The notes: generated by a model not told the origin, from the letters alone. 64,000 nt of DNA from Clostridia bacterium (GCA_017482355.1 JAFUNJ010000009.1:62001-126000); one strand, 5' to 3'. Numbered from the stretch's first letter, positions 8,376 through 16,858 are shown. Numbers and translations: made by a program.

Positions 8376-9278
8376 ATGAATGCAATAGAGATAAGGGGGC
8401 TGTCTAAAAGCTTCCGATCAATGTACGCGGTCGATCATCTTAATATGACCGTTCCCGTCGGCGCCATATACGGCTTTATCGGCGAAAACGGATCGGGTAA
8501 ATCGACGACGATGAAGCTGCTTTGCGGACATCTCGTGCCCGATCACGGTTCGATCAAGCTTTTCGGGCGTGACTATACTGACCCGGGTGTCCGCGTCAGA
8601 GTCGGCGCGCTTATAGAGAACGCGGGATGCTTCCCCGGCTCAAGTATATATCAGAACCTTATGATGCAGTGCATCAATCTCGGTCTTGATAAGCCCGATG
8701 AGGAGATAGATAGAGTTCTCCGCATCGTCCGTATGGAGGAGCACGCGTCCCTCAAATTTAAGAAATGCTCGCTCGGTATGAAGCAGAGGATCGGTATAGC
8801 TATGGCGCTTCTCGGCGATCCTGCGCTTCTCATTCTCGACGAGCCGATCAACGGTCTCGATACCGACGGTATGAGAATAATGCGTGAGATACTGACCGAT
8901 ATTACGGAAAATTACGGCTGCACCGTTCTCATTTCCTCGCACGTTCTCGGTGAGCTTGAAAAGATAGCGACTCATTACGGAGTCATTCGACAGGGCAAGA
9001 TGATAATGGAAATTTCGGCCAAGGAAATGGACAGCCGCGCACAGGTATTCGCATCACTTAAAACGCCCGATATGAAGGGCGCTGCAGCGCTTCTTAAAAA
9101 GAAATACGCCGACGTTCGCCAGGACGCAGAGTATATACGCGTTTACGACGCTGCAAACACCGCCGAGATCGCTTCATATCTTATGGAAAACGGTCACTCG
9201 GTGAGCGAGCTTCGCGCAAACAAAATAGGCCTAACTGAATACTACGTCGAGCTGATGTCGGGCAAGGAGGATAAGTAA
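8376..9278 (+). CDS. ABC transporter ATP-binding protein, BcrA-like (first pair)
   Basis: 300 aa. Walker A GENGSGKST (about residue 38), signature SLGMKQR (about 133), Walker B LLILDEP (about 153) and the switch His in SSHVLGEL are present. The degenerate signature SLGMKQR and the C-terminal domain of about 80 residues are typical of ATPases that energise lantibiotic/bacitracin-type exporters. Translation is probably coupled to the permease, whose ATG lies 1 bp after this stop. The protein is clearly paralogous to that at 10129 (MNAIEIRGLSKSF against MNAVEIRNLSKSF), so the locus arose by duplication of an ATPase-permease pair. Confidence 0.88.
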   Translation: MNAIEIRGLSKSFRSMYAVDHLNMTVPVGAIYGFIGENGSGKSTTMKLLCGHLVPDHGSIKLFGRDYTDPGVRVRVGALIENAGCFPGSSIYQNLMMQCINLGLDKPDEEIDRVLRIVRMEEHASLKFKKCSLGMKQRIGIAMALLGDPALLILDEPINGLDTDGMRIMREILTDITENYGCTVLISSHVLGELEKIATHYGVIRQGKMIMEISAKEMDSRAQVFASLKTPDMKGAAALLKKKYADVRQDAEYIRVYDAANTAEIASYLMENGHSVSELRANKIGLTEYYVELMSGKEDK

Positions 9279-9279
9279 G

Positions 9280-10116
9280 ATGACAAAAGAGCTTAAATTC
9301 AAAAAACCGAGCTTTTCAGAAAGAATAAAGGGGATGCTCGGCGTCGATTTTTACCGTCTTTTTCACACCCCGATGTTCTACATCTTTCTCGTCATCGCCG
9401 CGATAATTCCCGCGATGGTATCGGCTATGACAATGATGCCCGATCAGAACGGCGAAACGATGAAGCCGCTATATTCGAACGTATGGCAGATAATGGCGGC
9501 GTCGGAGCCACTCTACGTTATAAAGAGCATAGCCGATTACGCGAATATGAATATGGTATTCATTTTCGGCGGAATAATGGTGTCGATCTTTATCGGTCAC
9601 GACTATAAGTCGGGCTACGTGAAGCAGCTCTTTACTACCCACGCAAAAAAGCAGGACTATATGATCTCAAAGACCCTCGTCTGCGCGTTTGCTATGGCTT
9701 GTATGTGTATAACGTATCTTATCGGCGGAATCGCTGGCGGTGCCTTTGCGGGCTACGATTGGGACGTTAACGTCGGCTCGCTCATTATCGCACTTCTCGG
9801 CAAGATAATTATGTCGCTCGGCTGGGCGTCGCTTTATACCTTCCTGAACGTAATTTTCCGCAGATATTTCGGAATTTCGATCGCGTCGAGCTTCTTCTTC
9901 GGAACGGGAATTCTTATAATCGGCGTTGCGGCTGTGGTTGAAAAGCTTTCGATACCGATGTCGTTGCTCAACCTTTTCCTTTACGGCTCGTCGGTCAACG
10001 CCTGCCTTGTAAGCAACATCGGAACGCTTCTCACTTGCGCTGCCGTGTCGGTTCTATGGGCGGTATTTTACATCCTGCTCGGAACGCGAATACTCTCGAA
10101 GAGTGACGTTTATTAA
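9280..10116 (+). CDS. ABC-2 type permease (first pair)
   Basis: 278 aa. An amphipathic N-terminus (KFKKPSFSERIKGMLGVDFYRLF) leads into about six hydrophobic segments; the first, near residues 38-55, is followed by a short outer loop with PDQNGETM. The motif GHDYKSGYVKQLF after the second helix is the coupling-helix region usual in BcrB/LanF-type permeases. It pairs with the ATPase just upstream. It is paralogous to the permease at 11030 (compare RVKTMMKVDVRRM and ISDDFRSGYAKNLF). Substrate unknown; export of a peptide antibiotic or immunity is the family-based guess. Confidence 0.82.
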   Translation: MTKELKFKKPSFSERIKGMLGVDFYRLFHTPMFYIFLVIAAIIPAMVSAMTMMPDQNGETMKPLYSNVWQIMAASEPLYVIKSIADYANMNMVFIFGGIMVSIFIGHDYKSGYVKQLFTTHAKKQDYMISKTLVCAFAMACMCITYLIGGIAGGAFAGYDWDVNVGSLIIALLGKIIMSLGWASLYTFLNVIFRRYFGISIASSFFFGTGILIIGVAAVVEKLSIPMSLLNLFLYGSSVNACLVSNIGTLLTCAAVSVLWAVFYILLGTRILSKSDVY

Positions 10117-10128
10117 GAGGTGATAACG

Positions 10129-11028
10129 ATGAATGCAGTTGAAATAAGAAATCTATCCAAGAGCTTTGGAAAAAAGCAGGCGGTAAACGGTCTTGATATG
10201 ACCGTTCCCATGGGCGCGATCTACGGCTTTATCGGCGAAAACGGAAGCGGAAAATCGACGACCGAGAAGATGATATGCGGTCTTATTCCGTGCAGCGGCG
10301 GAAGCATAAAGCTTTACGGTAAGGATCATACCGATCCATCCGTCAGAGCGCGCGTCGGTGTTCTCATCGAATCCCCCGGATGCTTCCCGTCTCTTACGGT
10401 GTTTGACAATATGATGCTTCAGGCAGAGAATCTCGGCATCAAAAACGCCGAAAAGGAAGTAATAAAGATACTCAAAACCGTTCGAATGGAGGGCGCGGCG
10501 GGCAATAAATACAAGAACTGCTCCCTCGGTATGAAGCAGAGAGTCGGAATTGCGATGGCTTTGCTCGGCAACCCCACGCTCCTCGTTCTCGACGAGCCGC
10601 TTAACGGTCTTGATGCCGACGGAATGAGAATAATGCGCGAGGTCTTTACCGATATCGTGAAGGACGGAAAGCGCAGTATCGTGGTATCGTCGCACCTGCT
10701 CGGCGAGCTTCAGAAGGTCGCAACTCACTACGAAATCATTCGTCACGGAAAAATGATACGCGAGATGACCGCGTCCGAGCTTGACGGCGACTGCCGTACC
10801 TACATCGCGCTGAAGGCAGACGATATGGGCAAGGCGAAATATATTCTCGGAGGCAAGCTCTCGCGCGTAAGCGAGGACGAGGCGGGATATATCCGCGTTT
10901 ACGACCCCGTGACTCCCGAGGAAACAGCCGCTTATCTATACAAAAACGGAGTCACCGTTACCGAGATAATGACCGACAAGATCGGTCTAGAAGAGTATTA
11001 TATAGACCTTATGAAGGGAGGCAAATGA
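10129..11028 (+). CDS. ABC transporter ATP-binding protein, BcrA-like (second pair)
   Basis: 299 aa from the ATG at 10129, which has AGAGGTGATAACG in front and gives the same N-terminus as its paralogue; a GTG nine bases upstream is less likely. Walker A GENGSGKST, signature SLGMKQR and Walker B LLVLDEP are intact. It lies 12 bp after the first permease and 1 bp before the second. Duplicated ATPase-permease pairs often handle related substrates or act as sensing and exporting units with the neighbouring kinase. That role is inferred from position only. Confidence 0.88.
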   Translation: MNAVEIRNLSKSFGKKQAVNGLDMTVPMGAIYGFIGENGSGKSTTEKMICGLIPCSGGSIKLYGKDHTDPSVRARVGVLIESPGCFPSLTVFDNMMLQAENLGIKNAEKEVIKILKTVRMEGAAGNKYKNCSLGMKQRVGIAMALLGNPTLLVLDEPLNGLDADGMRIMREVFTDIVKDGKRSIVVSSHLLGELQKVATHYEIIRHGKMIREMTASELDGDCRTYIALKADDMGKAKYILGGKLSRVSEDEAGYIRVYDPVTPEETAAYLYKNGVTVTEIMTDKIGLEEYYIDLMKGGK

Positions 11029-11029
11029 G

Positions 11030-11869
11030 ATGAATGACGCACTAAAATTCCCGAAGCACAGCTTCGGTCAGCGCGTGAAAACGATGATGAAGGTCGATGT
11101 GAGAAGAATGCTCAAATCAAAGGTGTTTTACATTCTGCTTGCGGTAGCTCTCATCATTCCTATCGTTATGACCGTAATGATGACTATGATGGCAGGGAAG
11201 GAATCGACCGACCCGCAGACGGGCGAGGTCACGGTTATGGAGGGTCCCGAGAGCGTGTGGGAGTCGATAGGCACGCTTCCGACCGACGAAGCCGCTGAGA
11301 AACCCACCGATGGAGAAGCGCAGATGGGCGATATGGACGTTATGGCGATGTGTAACATCAATATGGCGTTTATGGGCGTTTGCGTGTTCGTTTGCCTGTT
11401 CATATCCGACGATTTCAGAAGCGGTTACGCGAAAAATCTCTTTACCGTTCGCGCAAAGAAGGGCGATTACGTCGTTTCAAAAACGGTGTGTGGCTTTATC
11501 TGCGGTTCTCTTATGCTGATATTCTACTTCATCGGCGCACTTCTAGGCGGGGCGATAAGCGGTCTGTCGTTCGGGCTTGGAACGCTTAATATCGGCAATA
11601 TCATAATGTGTATGCTCTCTAAAATCTTCCTTATGCTCGTGTTCGTTTCGATATTCACGCTCATCAGCGTGTCGGCAAAGCAGAAGGCATGGCTCTCTAT
11701 TTGTGGCTCGCTCGGCGGCGGAATGCTCCTCTTTACGATGGTCGGAATGATTACGCCTCTTAACTCGACGGTTATAAACGTCATTCTCACTCTCGTCGGC
11801 GGACTTCTTTTTGCCGTCGGTCTCGGAGTTATAAGCAAAACGGTTCTTAAAAAATCAAGCTTGGTGTAA
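11030..11869 (+). CDS. ABC-2 type permease (second pair)
   Basis: 279 aa with about six membrane segments. Compared with the first permease, the loop after helix 1 (about residues 50-100) is much longer, acidic and Met-rich (PQTGEVTVMEGPE, then TDGEAQMGDMDVM). It probably faces outside and could carry substrate recognition. The coupling-helix motif SDDFRSGYAKNLF is shared with the first permease. Ribosome binding site GGGAGG overlaps the end of the upstream ATPase gene. A strong terminator follows at once, so this is the last gene of the cls-ABC unit and the two-component genes have their own promoter. Confidence 0.82.
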   Translation: MNDALKFPKHSFGQRVKTMMKVDVRRMLKSKVFYILLAVALIIPIVMTVMMTMMAGKESTDPQTGEVTVMEGPESVWESIGTLPTDEAAEKPTDGEAQMGDMDVMAMCNINMAFMGVCVFVCLFISDDFRSGYAKNLFTVRAKKGDYVVSKTVCGFICGSLMLIFYFIGALLGGAISGLSFGLGTLNIGNIIMCMLSKIFLMLVFVSIFTLISVSAKQKAWLSICGSLGGGMLLFTMVGMITPLNSTVINVILTLVGGLLFAVGLGVISKTVLKKSSLV

Positions 11870-11872
11870 GGG

Positions 11873-11904
11873 AAAAAAGGCAACGCAGATGCGTTGCCTT
11901 TTTT
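11873..11904 (+). terminator. Intrinsic terminator after the ABC genes
   Basis: GGCAACGCA, loop GA, TGCGTTGCC with A-tract before and T-tract after; perfect 9-bp GC-rich stem extended by A-T pairs. Confidence 0.9.
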
Positions 11905-11984
11905 AGATAATAGATAATAAATGATGAACGCGGCGAAGTGTGAAAAACGAAAAACAACGAATATTATTTCTAAAAAGCGAAAAA

Positions 11985-12025
11985 CGTAAACAAAACTTTA
12001 ACATTTGCCATTTATAATGTATAAT
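11985..12025 (+). promoter_or_regulatory. Promoter P3 of the two-component system, with a box related to P1/P2
   Basis: AAAACTTTAACATTTG (11992-12007) resembles the P2 box AAAACTTAAACATTTC. It lies just upstream of two TATAAT hexamers (12013-12018 and 12020-12025). The box is closer to the -10 (14-21 bp) than in P1/P2 (36 bp), so the geometry differs. It could serve autoregulation. Confidence 0.5.
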
Positions 12026-12053
12026 AGATCACAGTAAAAGCGGAGGAATCACG

Positions 12054-12725
12054 ATGTTTAAGATATTGGTCGTAGAGGACGACAGAGATTTGAATAAGAC
12101 CGTTTGCTCCTTCCTTTCGCAAAGCGGATACGAGGCGACGGGATGTCTTAATGCAAACGAGGCGTACGACGCGCTTTATGAAAATATGTTTGACCTTATC
12201 GTGTCCGACATTATGATGCCGGGAGTCGACGGCTTTGAGTTTGCAAGAAACGTAAGAGAGTTGAATCAGGAGATACCGATACTGTTTATGACCGCGCGCG
12301 ACGACATTGCCTCAAAGCAGAGAGGGTTTCGCATCGGTGTTGACGACTATATGGTAAAGCCGATAGACCTTGACGAGCTGTTTTTGCGTATCGGCGCACT
12401 GCTTCGCCGCGCGAAGATCGCATCGAGCCGCAAGCTTGAGATCGGCTCTTTTGTGATGGATGCCGACGAGCATACCGCTTACCTCGGCGACGAAGAGATA
12501 TCGCTTACGAACCGCGAGTTCAGCATTCTGTATAAGCTCCTTTCCTATCCGAAAAAGACCTTTACGCGCACTCAGCTTATGGACGAATTTTGGGATGCGG
12601 ATACCGAGACCGCGCCGAGAGCCGTTGACGTTTATATGACTAAGCTTCGCTCGAAGCTCGGGGGCTGCGAGGACTTTGAGATAAAGACGGTTCACGGTCT
12701 CGGGTACAAGGCGGTGATAAAATGA
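12054..12725 (+). CDS. Response regulator, OmpR/PhoB family
   Basis: 223 aa. Receiver domain (about 1-118): acidic pocket E8/D9/D10, phospho-acceptor D52 in SDIMMPG, conserved Thr in FMTARDD and Lys in MVKPID. A winged-helix DNA-binding domain (about 128-223) ends in VHGLGYKAV. Ribosome binding site CGGAGG. The next gene starts inside its stop codon (ATGA overlap), so regulator and kinase are translationally coupled. Downstream of duplicated BcrAB-like transporters and cls, it is the natural candidate for binding the AAACATTT-type boxes at P1, P2 and P3. Confidence 0.92.
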   Translation: MFKILVVEDDRDLNKTVCSFLSQSGYEATGCLNANEAYDALYENMFDLIVSDIMMPGVDGFEFARNVRELNQEIPILFMTARDDIASKQRGFRIGVDDYMVKPIDLDELFLRIGALLRRAKIASSRKLEIGSFVMDADEHTAYLGDEEISLTNREFSILYKLLSYPKKTFTRTQLMDEFWDADTETAPRAVDVYMTKLRSKLGGCEDFEIKTVHGLGYKAVIK

Positions 12726-13795
12726 AAACACACAGCAGAACGAAAAGCGTTTTGAAGTGGCTGAACCACTATCTCATATTCTTTCTGCTCGTTGCCTTCG
12801 TCATCTCCTGCTGTACGATGCTTTTTGCGTCGACGCTGAGAGATTCCCTTGGCGTTACCTTTACGGATGCAAATATCAGTGCGGCGGCAAAGATAACTTT
12901 CTGGAACGTGGTGCTTTTGAGCTTTATATTTACGGTTATCGACACAGTTCGCAGAAAGCTGACGGTAGAGCGTCCCGTTAAACGTATTACAGATGCGGCA
13001 GACAAAATAATCAAGGGCGATTATTCGGTTCGCGTAAAGCATCAGGGCAAATTCGGAGCCGACGAGACCTTTAACCGTGTCATCGACTGCTTCAACAAAA
13101 TGGCAGAGGAGCTGGGAAGCGTTGAGACTCTGCGTACCGACTTTGTCGCAAACGTCTCGCACGAAATGAAAACGCCACTTTCCGTAATGCAGAATTACGG
13201 AACGCTTCTGCAATCCCCCGATCTGAGCGAAGAAAAGCGTCTCGAATACGCAAAGGGTGTGACCGACGGCTCCCGCCGTCTTTCTGATATGATGACGAAT
13301 ATTTTGAAGCTCAACCGTCTCGAAAATCAGCAGATATATCCGAGCACGACGACCTTTGACCTCGGAGAACAGCTCTGCGAGTGCCTGCTTGGGTACGAAA
13401 ACGTCTGGGAAAATGCGGAGATCGAGATCGAGACCGATATTGCGGAGAATATACGTGTCAAAGCCGACGCGGAGCTTCTCTTGCTCGTCTGGAACAATCT
13501 GTTCTCAAACGCCTTCAAATTTACCGACAAGGGCGGTAAGGTGTCCGTTTCGCTTACCGCGACGGAGCATCACGCGATCGTCAAGGTGACCGACACCGGC
13601 TGCGGAATGACTCCCGAGGTCGGCGCGCATATATTTGAAAAATTCTATCAGGGTGATTCTTCGCGCTCCGTTCAGGGCAACGGTCTCGGACTTGCGCTCG
13701 TGAAAAGAGTCGTTGATATAATGAAAGCAGAGATAAGCGTCGAAAGCGCAGTCGGAAAGGGAAGCACCTTTACCGTGAGAATGCGGAGGACGTGA
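12722..13795 (+). CDS. Sensor histidine kinase
   Basis: 357 aa. Two membrane helices (about residues 17-37 and 60-75) enclose only about 22 residues, so there is no real extracellular sensor domain. This short-loop layout is that of intramembrane-sensing kinases that work with ABC transporters in antibiotic-peptide detection. A HAMP-like linker follows (RPVKRITDAADKIIKGDYS). The phospho-acceptor is H147 in VSHEMKTPLS, then come ATP-binding motifs NLFSNAFKFT, DTGCGM and GNGLGLAL. It overlaps the regulator by 4 bp and the next gene by 1 bp. Confidence 0.92.
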   Translation: MKTHSRTKSVLKWLNHYLIFFLLVAFVISCCTMLFASTLRDSLGVTFTDANISAAAKITFWNVVLLSFIFTVIDTVRRKLTVERPVKRITDAADKIIKGDYSVRVKHQGKFGADETFNRVIDCFNKMAEELGSVETLRTDFVANVSHEMKTPLSVMQNYGTLLQSPDLSEEKRLEYAKGVTDGSRRLSDMMTNILKLNRLENQQIYPSTTTFDLGEQLCECLLGYENVWENAEIEIETDIAENIRVKADAELLLLVWNNLFSNAFKFTDKGGKVSVSLTATEHHAIVKVTDTGCGMTPEVGAHIFEKFYQGDSSRSVQGNGLGLALVKRVVDIMKAEISVESAVGKGSTFTVRMRRT

Positions 13796-14469
13796 TGCCC
13801 CCGAAAAAGCTTGTACTAAAGCTCCTTCGTAGCGATGCGAGCTCGAGAATGAAAATATCCCTATACGGAACGCTGATATTCAATGCCGCCTACGCCGCGC
13901 TTCAGCTCGGAATGGGACTTTGGCACAGATCGTTCTGGTTTATTTCGCTGTCCTTATACTACGTTTCGCTTGCCGTTATGCGGTTCTTCCTTTTGCGGCA
14001 CACAAATAGATACAGACCGGGAGAATACATTGAAAGGGAACTGCGCAAATTCCGCGCCTGCGGGATCGTGTTTCTTATAATGAACTTTGCTCTTTCGATC
14101 ATGGTATTCTTTATGGTCTATTGGAACAGGACGTTCATTCATCACGAGATCACGACGATCGCGCTTGCATCTTACACCTTTACCGCGTTCACGCTTGCAA
14201 TCGTCAATGCCGTGAAGCACCGCAAAAACGAAAGTCCTGTCTATTTGGCGTCAAGGGCAATTACCCTGACTGCTGCCTGCGTTTCGATGCTTACGCTTGA
14301 ATCGACGATGCTGACGACCTTCGGCAAAGAAACGCTCAGCTTGACCGAGCGCAGGATATTTCTCGGAACGAGCGGTGGCGTTATATTGGCGTTTATCATC
14401 TCAATGGCGATATATATGATCGCAGGCGGAACAAGATCGTTAAAGCGGTTTAAAGCCGATAAGGAGTAA
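13795..14469 (+). CDS. Multi-pass membrane protein of unknown function (224 aa)
   Basis: Not recognised. Start taken at the ATG at 13795, preceded by GGAGGACGTG; a GTG three bases earlier is an alternative. About six hydrophobic segments alternate with short basic loops (for example RNTNRYRPGEYIERELRKFR and NAVKHRKNES). There are no enzyme motifs. It lies in the two-component operon, overlapping the kinase stop, and its stop is 2 bp before the next start. Such a position suggests an accessory membrane component of the sensing system, but nothing in the sequence proves it. Confidence 0.7.
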   Translation: MPPKKLVLKLLRSDASSRMKISLYGTLIFNAAYAALQLGMGLWHRSFWFISLSLYYVSLAVMRFFLLRHTNRYRPGEYIERELRKFRACGIVFLIMNFALSIMVFFMVYWNRTFIHHEITTIALASYTFTAFTLAIVNAVKHRKNESPVYLASRAITLTAACVSMLTLESTMLTTFGKETLSLTERRIFLGTSGGVILAFIISMAIYMIAGGTRSLKRFKADKE

Positions 14470-14471
14470 AA

Positions 14472-14876
14472 ATGGAAAACAAGGAAGTATATACCTACAC
14501 CTACTCTGCAAAGGAGCAGGAGGAAATAAAGGCGATACGGGAAAAATACGAAAGACCGACAAAGACCGAGAATAGCATGGAGAAGCTTCGCCGTCTTGAC
14601 GCGGCGGTCACGCAAAAGGCGACGGCGGTGTCGCTTATTTTCGGAGTTATCGGTGCGCTTATTATGGGCTTCGGAATGAGTCTTGTTATGAGCGAAAAGC
14701 TCGGCGAGCTTCTCGGGATGGAAAGCGTTGCCGCGATGATCCTGGGGATACCGATTGGCATTATTGGCATAGCTCTCGTTGCGCTCGCTTATCCCATGTA
14801 TAACCGCATCGTAAAAAAAGAGCGTGATAGGATCGCGCCCGAGATCTTACGTCTTACCGACGAGCTTATGAAATAA
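14472..14876 (+). CDS. Conserved two-helix membrane protein (134 aa), paralogue of the protein at 5951
   Basis: N-terminal signature YTYSAKEQEEIKAIREKY, a charged linker, two hydrophobic segments (about residues 55-75 and 88-105) and a C-terminal charged helix (IAPEILRLTDEL). The motif spacing matches the protein at 5951. It is the last gene of the two-component operon, with AAGGAG before its ATG and a strong terminator after its stop. Paralogues at both ends of the cls-ABC-kinase locus imply a recurring job in this response. No catalytic residues are evident. Confidence 0.72.
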   Translation: MENKEVYTYTYSAKEQEEIKAIREKYERPTKTENSMEKLRRLDAAVTQKATAVSLIFGVIGALIMGFGMSLVMSEKLGELLGMESVAAMILGIPIGIIGIALVALAYPMYNRIVKKERDRIAPEILRLTDELMK

Positions 14877-14911
14877 AAAAATGACGGACACTCCGTGTCC
14901 GTCATTTTTTT
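14875..14911. terminator. Bidirectional terminator between convergent operons
   Basis: AAAAATGACGGACAC, loop TC, then CGTGTCCGTCATTTTT, with A-tract and T-tract on the two sides. It serves the plus-strand two-component operon and the minus-strand exporter genes, whose last stop codon touches it. Confidence 0.9.
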
Positions 14912-15359
14912 ATTCCTTTGCTACCGTTTTTCTTTTAAGTATGCTTCGGAAAAATGCGTTCACGACGGCGACCGTCACGGCGATTATTCCCGAAATGATA
15001 AGCGTTTTGGTTCCTTCCGAGGCAAATCCGCTCATATCGCTCCGCACGAGGCAGAGCATCGTTCTGTATAAACCGAGTCCCGGAACGAGAGGAATGACTG
15101 CAGGGAATATGAATATCGTTGCAGGCATCTTACAGGCACGTGCGAGTATTTCGGCAGAAAGTGCCGCAAAGCAGGACGCGGCGAGGTAACCAACGTATTC
15201 CGAGCTTATCGAAAGAAATATGACTCTGTATACGATATACGTGAGTGCCGAGGAGAGCGAGGAGATCCAGAGTGCCTTTTTCGGAAGCTGCATTATTATG
15301 CAGTAGAATATCGTTGCGCCGAAGCAGGCGACGAAGTCGCGGAGGTAGTAGATAAACAT
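14910..15359 (-). CDS. Threonine/serine exporter family, small subunit (ThrE C-terminal half)
   Basis: 149 aa, about five hydrophobic helices, with the PLVPGLGLYRTM motif characteristic of the ThrE_2/DUF3815 half. In Corynebacterium ThrE the two halves are one protein that exports L-Thr and L-Ser by proton motive force. In many Firmicutes, as here, they are separate adjacent genes. The ATG overlaps the stop of the partner gene (TAATG), so the two are translated together and should form one transporter. Last gene of a three-gene operon headed by an Rrf2 regulator. Confidence 0.85.
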   Translation of the reverse strand: MFIYYLRDFVACFGATIFYCIIMQLPKKALWISSLSSALTYIVYRVIFLSISSEYVGYLAASCFAALSAEILARACKMPATIFIFPAVIPLVPGLGLYRTMLCLVRSDMSGFASEGTKTLIISGIIAVTVAVVNAFFRSILKRKTVAKE

Positions 15360-16153
15360 TATATCGTACCTCCCATATTCATGTACGCTATAAGCACTAC
15401 GCCGACGCCGCCCGCGATGCCTATCGCGATAAGGAGCGTTTCAACGACTCGTATGGTTCCCGAGATGAGGTCGCCCATTACGGTGTCGCGTATTGCGTTT
15501 GTGAATGACAGTCCCGGCAGAAGCGGCATTATCGAGCCGATAATTATGGAATCAATATTACCTATTCCCGAGAAGTGTACAGTCGCGATCGTTATAAGCG
15601 CGATCAGGAAAGACGAAAGGAACGTGACTGTGAATTGGTAGGAATTTTTCAGCCGCGAGGACATTCCGACCCACTGTGAAAGGGCAGTTGCGCCGAACGC
15701 AACCAGCATATCGAAAAGGCAGATGAGGTTGATCGTTGGCTCAAAGAGCAGTGCGAAGAGCGCGGCGGAAAGCCCCGACGCGAGTATTACCGCCGTTTTC
15801 GAATACAGTATGCTTGAACGGAGCTTCGTAAGGTTTTCATAAAGCTCGGAAAGGGTTATTTTTCCTGCCGAGAAGCTTCTTGAATATGCGTTTGCTCTTT
15901 CGACCTTATAGAGGTTTACGCCTCTTATCTTGATTCTCGCCGCGGCGGATATTTTTTTGCCCTCGCAGTCCTTGACTGTAAGGAATGCGCCTGTCGGAAG
16001 AACTATTGCTTCGGCATCTCTGCCGCCGCTTTTACATATTATCGTTGCGATCTCCTCAGCGCGCGAGGTCTCGCCGCCGCTTTCGAGCACGATGAGTGCG
16101 GCAAGCTGTGCTGTGTCGAGGAGGAGGTCGGTGTTTTCTACGCAGTTATTCAT
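15359..16153 (-). CDS. Threonine/serine exporter family, large subunit (ThrE N-terminal half, DUF1212)
   Basis: 264 aa. A soluble N-terminal region (about residues 1-120, with LESGGETSRAEEIATIIC and LPTGAFLT) precedes about five helices (from about 125). PLLPGLSFTNAIRD lies near residue 215. This is the DUF1212/ThrE layout, whose N-terminal part is reminiscent of a hydrolase domain of unclear role. It overlaps the Rrf2 gene by 4 bp (ATGA) and the small exporter subunit by 1 bp. Predicted role: efflux of serine, threonine or a related small amino acid across the cytoplasmic membrane. Confidence 0.85.
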   Translation of the reverse strand: MNNCVENTDLLLDTAQLAALIVLESGGETSRAEEIATIICKSGGRDAEAIVLPTGAFLTVKDCEGKKISAAARIKIRGVNLYKVERANAYSRSFSAGKITLSELYENLTKLRSSILYSKTAVILASGLSAALFALLFEPTINLICLFDMLVAFGATALSQWVGMSSRLKNSYQFTVTFLSSFLIALITIATVHFSGIGNIDSIIIGSIMPLLPGLSFTNAIRDTVMGDLISGTIRVVETLLIAIGIAGGVGVVLIAYMNMGGTI

Positions 16154-16554
16154 ATCGAATCAGCCACCGTTACGCTTTTCAGCTTATTTGCTATCGTAAT
16201 CGAAATATCGTCAAATACGCGGTTGAAGAAGCAGTCGCAATGCTCACTTACGCCGTCGTGACGGCAGACGAAGTCGTCACCGAGGCATTTTGACATTACG
16301 ATAGGTCCTTCGATTACCTCGAGGATATCGAGGAGCGTTATTTCTTTCGGGTCGCGCGAGAGGGCGTAGCCGCCGTTTGCACCCTTTTTCGACATTACTA
16401 GTCCGCTTGTGACGAGCTTGCCGAGGATCTTTAAGGTGAATCTCTGCGGTACTGCGGCGCTTTCCGCGATGGTTGACGCGTCGGTCAGCCCGCCTTTACG
16501 GGCAAGCGCCCGCATTATGCGGAAGGCGTAGTCTGTTTCCATGTTTATTTTCAT
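16150..16554 (-). CDS. Rrf2-family transcriptional regulator with Cys cluster
   Basis: 134 aa, standard Rrf2 length. N-terminal winged helix with YAFRIMRALA and QRFTLKILGKLV, and wing KKGANGGYAL. Four cysteines follow in CLGDDFVC and HCDC (about residues 90-110), the place where IscR, NsrR and RsrR carry an Fe-S cluster. It is therefore probably a redox, NO or iron-sulfur sensor. It has a strong consensus promoter and heads the operon with the ThrE-like exporter, so it may control Ser/Thr (or Cys-related) efflux as well as itself. The start codon has only a weak AGGAC ribosome site. Confidence 0.88.
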   Translation of the reverse strand: MKINMETDYAFRIMRALARKGGLTDASTIAESAAVPQRFTLKILGKLVTSGLVMSKKGANGGYALSRDPKEITLLDILEVIEGPIVMSKCLGDDFVCRHDGVSEHCDCFFNRVFDDISITIANKLKSVTVADSI

Positions 16555-16592
16555 TTTTTGTGTCCTGATTTTTGGGATAAGTATGTAGTATG

Positions 16593-16621
16593 ATTATATT
16601 ATTGATATTGAATTTTGTCAA
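16593..16621 (-). promoter_or_regulatory. Sigma-A promoter of the Rrf2-ThrE operon
   Basis: On the minus strand TTGACA (16616-16621), 17 bp, TATAAT (16593-16598): perfect consensus, about 40 bp before the Rrf2 ATG. Such a strong promoter fits repression by the Rrf2 protein. Confidence 0.85.
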
Positions 16622-16636
16622 GATGAGTTTTTCCCA

Positions 16637-16800
16637 CTTTTCTTTGCTTGTGCAAATAAAAGCTCGCAAAAGAAAGCACACCAAGGGGGCAAACCGATGA
16701 AAATTTGCGAAGGCAAATTTTCAAACGTTTCCCCCTTTGGAAACCCCTTTTGGATTAAGGAAGCTTTGTGACGTTTAATTGTAGGGACGGGCGTCCTCGA
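16637..16800. repeat. Degenerate intergenic repeat with several hairpins
   Basis: The 335-bp gap 16555-16889 holds no gene. It contains CTTTTCTTTGC-TTGT-GCAAATAAAAG (imperfect hairpin), the perfect hairpin TGAAAATTTGC-GAAG-GCAAATTTTCA (16698-16723), and TTGTAGGGACGGGCGTCC near 16780. A related piece, read in reverse as TTTGTAGGGACTGG, recurs near 63220. The look is of eroded intergenic repeat elements. Confidence 0.5.
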
Positions 16801-16858
16801 CCGTCCGCACAAAAACGATGTTACTTTATTTTCAGATCGTTCGCAACAGAGTCAAAAT

